Shown here: piece by piece, positions 12,551 through 13,903 of the stretch
How the letters are laid out: each line of letters begins with the position of its first letter
Position numbering within the stretch: position 1 is the first letter of the stretch
Assembly: GCA_937970115.1 (NCBI GenBank)
Contig: CALBVO010000017.1
Location: forward strand, 1 to 13,903
Direction: 5' to 3'
DNA: 13,903 nt
Source of the DNA: Minisyncoccota bacterium
GTDB taxonomy: Bacteria > Patescibacteriota > Minisyncoccia > Phycocordibacterales > UBA1006
Position numbers and translations under genes: made by a program
Notes under the pieces: model-generated
Seen by the model: only the letters and a program-made list of their open reading frames with translations
Told to the model about the DNA's origin: nothing
Databases searched by the model: none

Positions 12551-12564
12551 AATACTATATTAGA

Positions 12565-12888
12565 TTATGCTCGAGCTGCCTTCGCTGCTGCGATTTCGGC
12601 TTCTCGTTTTTTCTGATCAAGTTCTTTTTGCATTTTTCCTCCGTGTCGGTGGAATGTACGTGTTGGAGAGAATTCTCCTAATCGATGTCCGATCATATCT
12701 TCTGATACCAGAACATCAATATGTTTTCGTCCGTTATGGACTCCAAAGGTAAACCCAACCATTTCTGGTGAGATCACACATGCTCGAGACCAGGTCTTGA
12801 TTGATGGTGTGCTCATTGGATCTTTCCCTTCGATTTTTTTAAGAACACGTGGGTCTACGTACGGTCCTTTTTTAAGTGATCGTGTCAT
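12565..12888 (-). CDS. rpsS: 30S ribosomal protein S19 with an extended helical C-terminus
   Basis: S19 lies in the small-subunit head, next to S13 and the intersubunit bridge. The 107-residue product has MTRSLKKGPYVDP, IKTWSRACVISPEMVGFTFGVHNGRKH and the conserved GHRLGEFSPTRTFHRH (67-82). Residues 87-107 (QKELDQKKREAEIAAAKAAR plus a final Ala) form an extra helical Lys/Glu/Ala tail; usual length is about 92. It is the first ribosomal gene of the cluster in this window: L2, normally immediately upstream, is absent and about 530 bases of non-coding DNA precede it. It must therefore have its own promoter to the right, which I cannot place with confidence. Confidence 0.96.
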   Translation of the reverse strand: MTRSLKKGPYVDPRVLKKIEGKDPMSTPSIKTWSRACVISPEMVGFTFGVHNGRKHIDVLVSEDMIGHRLGEFSPTRTFHRHGGKMQKELDQKKREAEIAAAKAARA

Positions 12889-13060
12889 ATTTTTGTAACC
12901 GAACTCTATTTAGTCAAGAATACTTCATAAACAGAATTCGAAAATAAGGGTACCGATAATATCTTTCAATTATCAGTAATTAGATTCTTTTAAGGGTACA
13001 AGTACCAATATTAGATGGTACAAGTAATTAAGTTATTAATACGAAACATCATTTAGATTT
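12889..13060 (-). promoter_or_regulatory. Leader/regulatory region upstream of rpsS
   Basis: This region must drive the S19-to-L5 unit unless transcription enters from further right. It contains a 9-bp stem (ACCGATAAT 12952-12960 with ATTATCAGT 12969-12977, one G-U pair). It also has two identical GGTACAAGTA boxes at 12995-13004 and 13017-13026, exactly 22 bases apart, and a partial third copy (TAAGGGTAC at 12945-12953, also at 12991-12999). The first box continues to GGTACAAGTACC, a palindrome. A TTGACT at 12917 to 12912 could be a -35 box, but the matching -10 position reads AAAAAT directly before the ATG, so I do not call a promoter there. Confidence 0.4.
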
Positions 13061-13072
13061 ATATTTTCATAT

Positions 13073-13094
13073 AAAAAACCTTGCAAAAACAAGG
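13073..13094 (-). terminator. Possible minus-strand terminator with no gene assigned
   Basis: On the minus strand CCTTG-TTTTTG-CAAGG is followed by six T residues. The 5-bp stem is short but has the form of an intrinsic terminator. No recognisable minus-strand gene lies to its right within the window, so it may end an unannotated RNA or be a remnant. Confidence 0.4.
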
Positions 13095-13422
13095 AGCTTC
13101 ATACGCTGTATACTACTTTTTTATTCAAAACGGTCAAGCCAGGAAAGTATTATATATATGTGTAAGAAAATCCTATATCAGAAAGAACAAATATTCTTCC
13201 TAAAATAGGATAGTTTCGAACTCATCCCCAAGAAAGTGGTGATCCAATTGTTTGACTATAAAATGCTGTAGAGATTAATTACATAAATCATACTTACTAT
13301 AATTTCAAACTCGCACCGTGATTTACTTCATGCTTTTTGAATTAAATAACGGTATCTGAGAATTGCTAAAATTGTGTATTTATGATTAAATTAATATAAA
13401 AGTAAAATCTAATTTTAAAAAT
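13095..13422. other. Non-coding stretch, nothing recognised
   Basis: No open frame of credible length exists on either strand. On the minus strand, ATCCTAT (13212 to 13206) pairs with ATAGGAT (13175 to 13169) and is followed by TTTCTT, a possible stem-loop. Within the same stretch GGAT-GAG-TTCGAAA-CT-ATCC resembles a tRNA T-arm but has no tRNA around it. Upstream of the gene at 13423 the DNA is strongly AT-rich, with several weak -10-like boxes. Confidence 0.5.
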
Positions 13423-13774
13423 ATGGCTGACAAGACTTACGCATTTACAGTTTATGCATTAACTGATTCAAACCTTAACAATAAAATACATTATTCCCTG
13501 ATTCCGATAAAAAATTACCACGATCATTTAAAATATTTCCATAGATGATTGTGATAGTTGGTTTCATAAATACCCTTCGATTAGTGAATTAGTAGAAGCA
13601 ATACTACAAGAAGACGAATATAACCCGGAAGTAGATATAATTTTTCTTTTTGATTACACAGAAAATTTACAATACTCTGCTACTCCAAAAAGTAAGCACT
13701 ATAGCTTAAAAAGACCTTTAACAAAAGTAGAAAAAGATTCATTCATCGCTAAGTTATCTACACTTATTAGTTGA
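13423..13774 (+). pseudogene. Frameshifted small gene of unknown function
   Basis: The first frame encodes MADKTYAFTVYALTDS and continues to a stop at 13546 (41 residues). The following frame then remains open from 13532 to TGA at 13772-13774, including ISIDDCDSWFHKYPSISELV and ending KDSFIAKLSTLIS. Deleting one A from the AAAA run at 13530-13533 would join them into a single 116-residue protein reading HLNISIDDCD across the junction. A strong terminator follows 15 bases after the stop, supporting a real transcription unit. I do not recognise the family. A single-base sequencing or assembly error, a recent pseudogene, or programmed frameshifting would all look like this. Confidence 0.6.
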
Positions 13775-13789
13775 TAAACACAACGTACA

Positions 13790-13826
13790 ATACCCTTAGA
13801 TTAAGATAGATCTAAGGGTATTTTTT
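13790..13826 (+). terminator. Strong terminator after the frameshifted gene
   Basis: ATACCCTTAGAT (13790-13801) and ATCTAAGGGTAT (13810-13821) form a perfect 12-bp stem around an 8-base loop, followed by a T-run to 13826. It is the longest perfect terminator stem in the window. Confidence 0.9.
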
Positions 13827-13869
13827 ATTTACTGGAAAAACTCTAAAATAGGATGAAATACAGGGCGGT

Positions 13870-13903
13870 GAGAAGTGTTTCTCTAATCCGTAGTTATCCT
13901 ACG
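13870..13903. repeat. Two small hairpins at the right edge
   Basis: GAGAA-GTGT-TTCTC (13870-13883) and CGTAG-TTATC-CTACG (13889-13903) lie side by side, the second ending exactly at the window edge. The base composition here is richer in G and C than just before. They could be the start of another structured or mobile element, but this cannot be decided without the next bases. Confidence 0.3.

Noticed and set aside
12889..12917. TTGACT (12917 to 12912) as the -35 of an S19 promoter
   Set aside because: The base run at the correct -10 position is AAAAAT immediately before the ATG, a poor match that would start transcription inside the gene.
13203..13225. tRNA T-arm-like hairpin (GGAT-GAG-TTCGAAA-CT-ATCC on the minus strand)
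   Set aside because: The loop fits the T-loop consensus, but the stem has a bulge and there is no acceptor stem, anticodon arm or D-arm around it.
13095..13422. A structured RNA (RNase P, tmRNA, SRP RNA) ending at the 13073-13094 terminator
   Set aside because: None of the conserved cores of these RNAs could be seen on the minus strand, and the region is mostly AT-rich without long stems.
13423..13774. UGA recoded to glycine (code 25) to explain the interrupted gene
   Set aside because: Reading UGA as Gly still meets a UAG two codons later, the glycosidase uses TGA as its stop, and all conserved genes have normal lengths in the standard bacterial code.
13201..13854. Repeat TAAAATAGGAT at 13201-13211 and 13844-13854
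   Set aside because: Eleven AT-rich bases with no shared flanks; likely chance.
1..13903. CRISPR array or phage/defence island
   Set aside because: No regularly spaced direct repeats, no cas-like, restriction-modification, toxin-antitoxin or phage structural genes were seen.

Overview
This window is AT-rich bacterial DNA dominated by a leftward (minus-strand) ribosomal-protein and secretion cluster of the S10/spc type. I read it as a Parcubacteria-like member of the Candidate Phyla Radiation (Patescibacteria). Four things support this. There is no L30 gene between S5 and L15, which is a hallmark of CPR. S14 is the small zinc type. The short type IV prepilin has a mature N-terminal region typical of Parcubacteria. 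No gene start shows a clear Shine-Dalgarno sequence. The phylum call is inference from gene content and protein style, not from a marker-gene tree.

Layout, left to right. Positions 1-122 hold the beginning of an IS200/IS605-type insertion sequence: subterminal hairpins and the first 21 codons of its tyrosine transposase, running off the left edge. Positions 138-4575 hold, in transcription order from the right, S14, S8, L6, L18, S5, L15 and SecY, closed by a terminator. Positions 4576-9350 are an unrelated block that separates L5 from S14: a palindrome-rich spacer, a predicted lipoprotein, a DsbB-like thiol oxidoreductase, a type IV prepilin, a NagZ-like family 3 glycosidase, a NUDIX hydrolase and an unknown protein. 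Positions 9351-12888 hold, in transcription order from the right, S19, L22, S3, L16, S17, L14, L24 and L5, closed by a terminator overlapping the L5 stop codon. Positions 12889-13903 hold non-coding DNA, a frameshifted small gene of unknown function with its own terminator, and small hairpins at the right edge. L2 does not precede S19.

The ribosomal genes are therefore split into at least two transcription units, S19-to-L5 and S14-to-SecY. L29 (rpmC) is missing from its normal slot between L16 and S17, and L30 (rpmD) from between S5 and L15. Several ribosomal proteins carry unusual tails: L5 has a 61-residue Ala/Lys/Glu C-terminus, S5 a long disordered N-terminus and an Arg/Gly C-terminus, and S19 a helical C-terminus. 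The inserted genes have a cell-envelope flavour: disulfide formation, a pilin with two cysteines, a membrane-anchored glycosidase and a lipoprotein.

The most striking regulatory pattern is that four non-ribosomal genes (tnpA, the pilin, NUDIX and dsbB) each have a good -10 box exactly six bases before the ATG. This predicts leaderless mRNAs. The ribosomal genes instead start in A/T-rich contexts, often TATT-ATG. I found no CRISPR array, tRNA or rRNA gene, and no clearly new multi-gene system. The best leads are the start-site pattern, the broken operon with its palindrome-rich spacers, and the remodelled ribosomal proteins.
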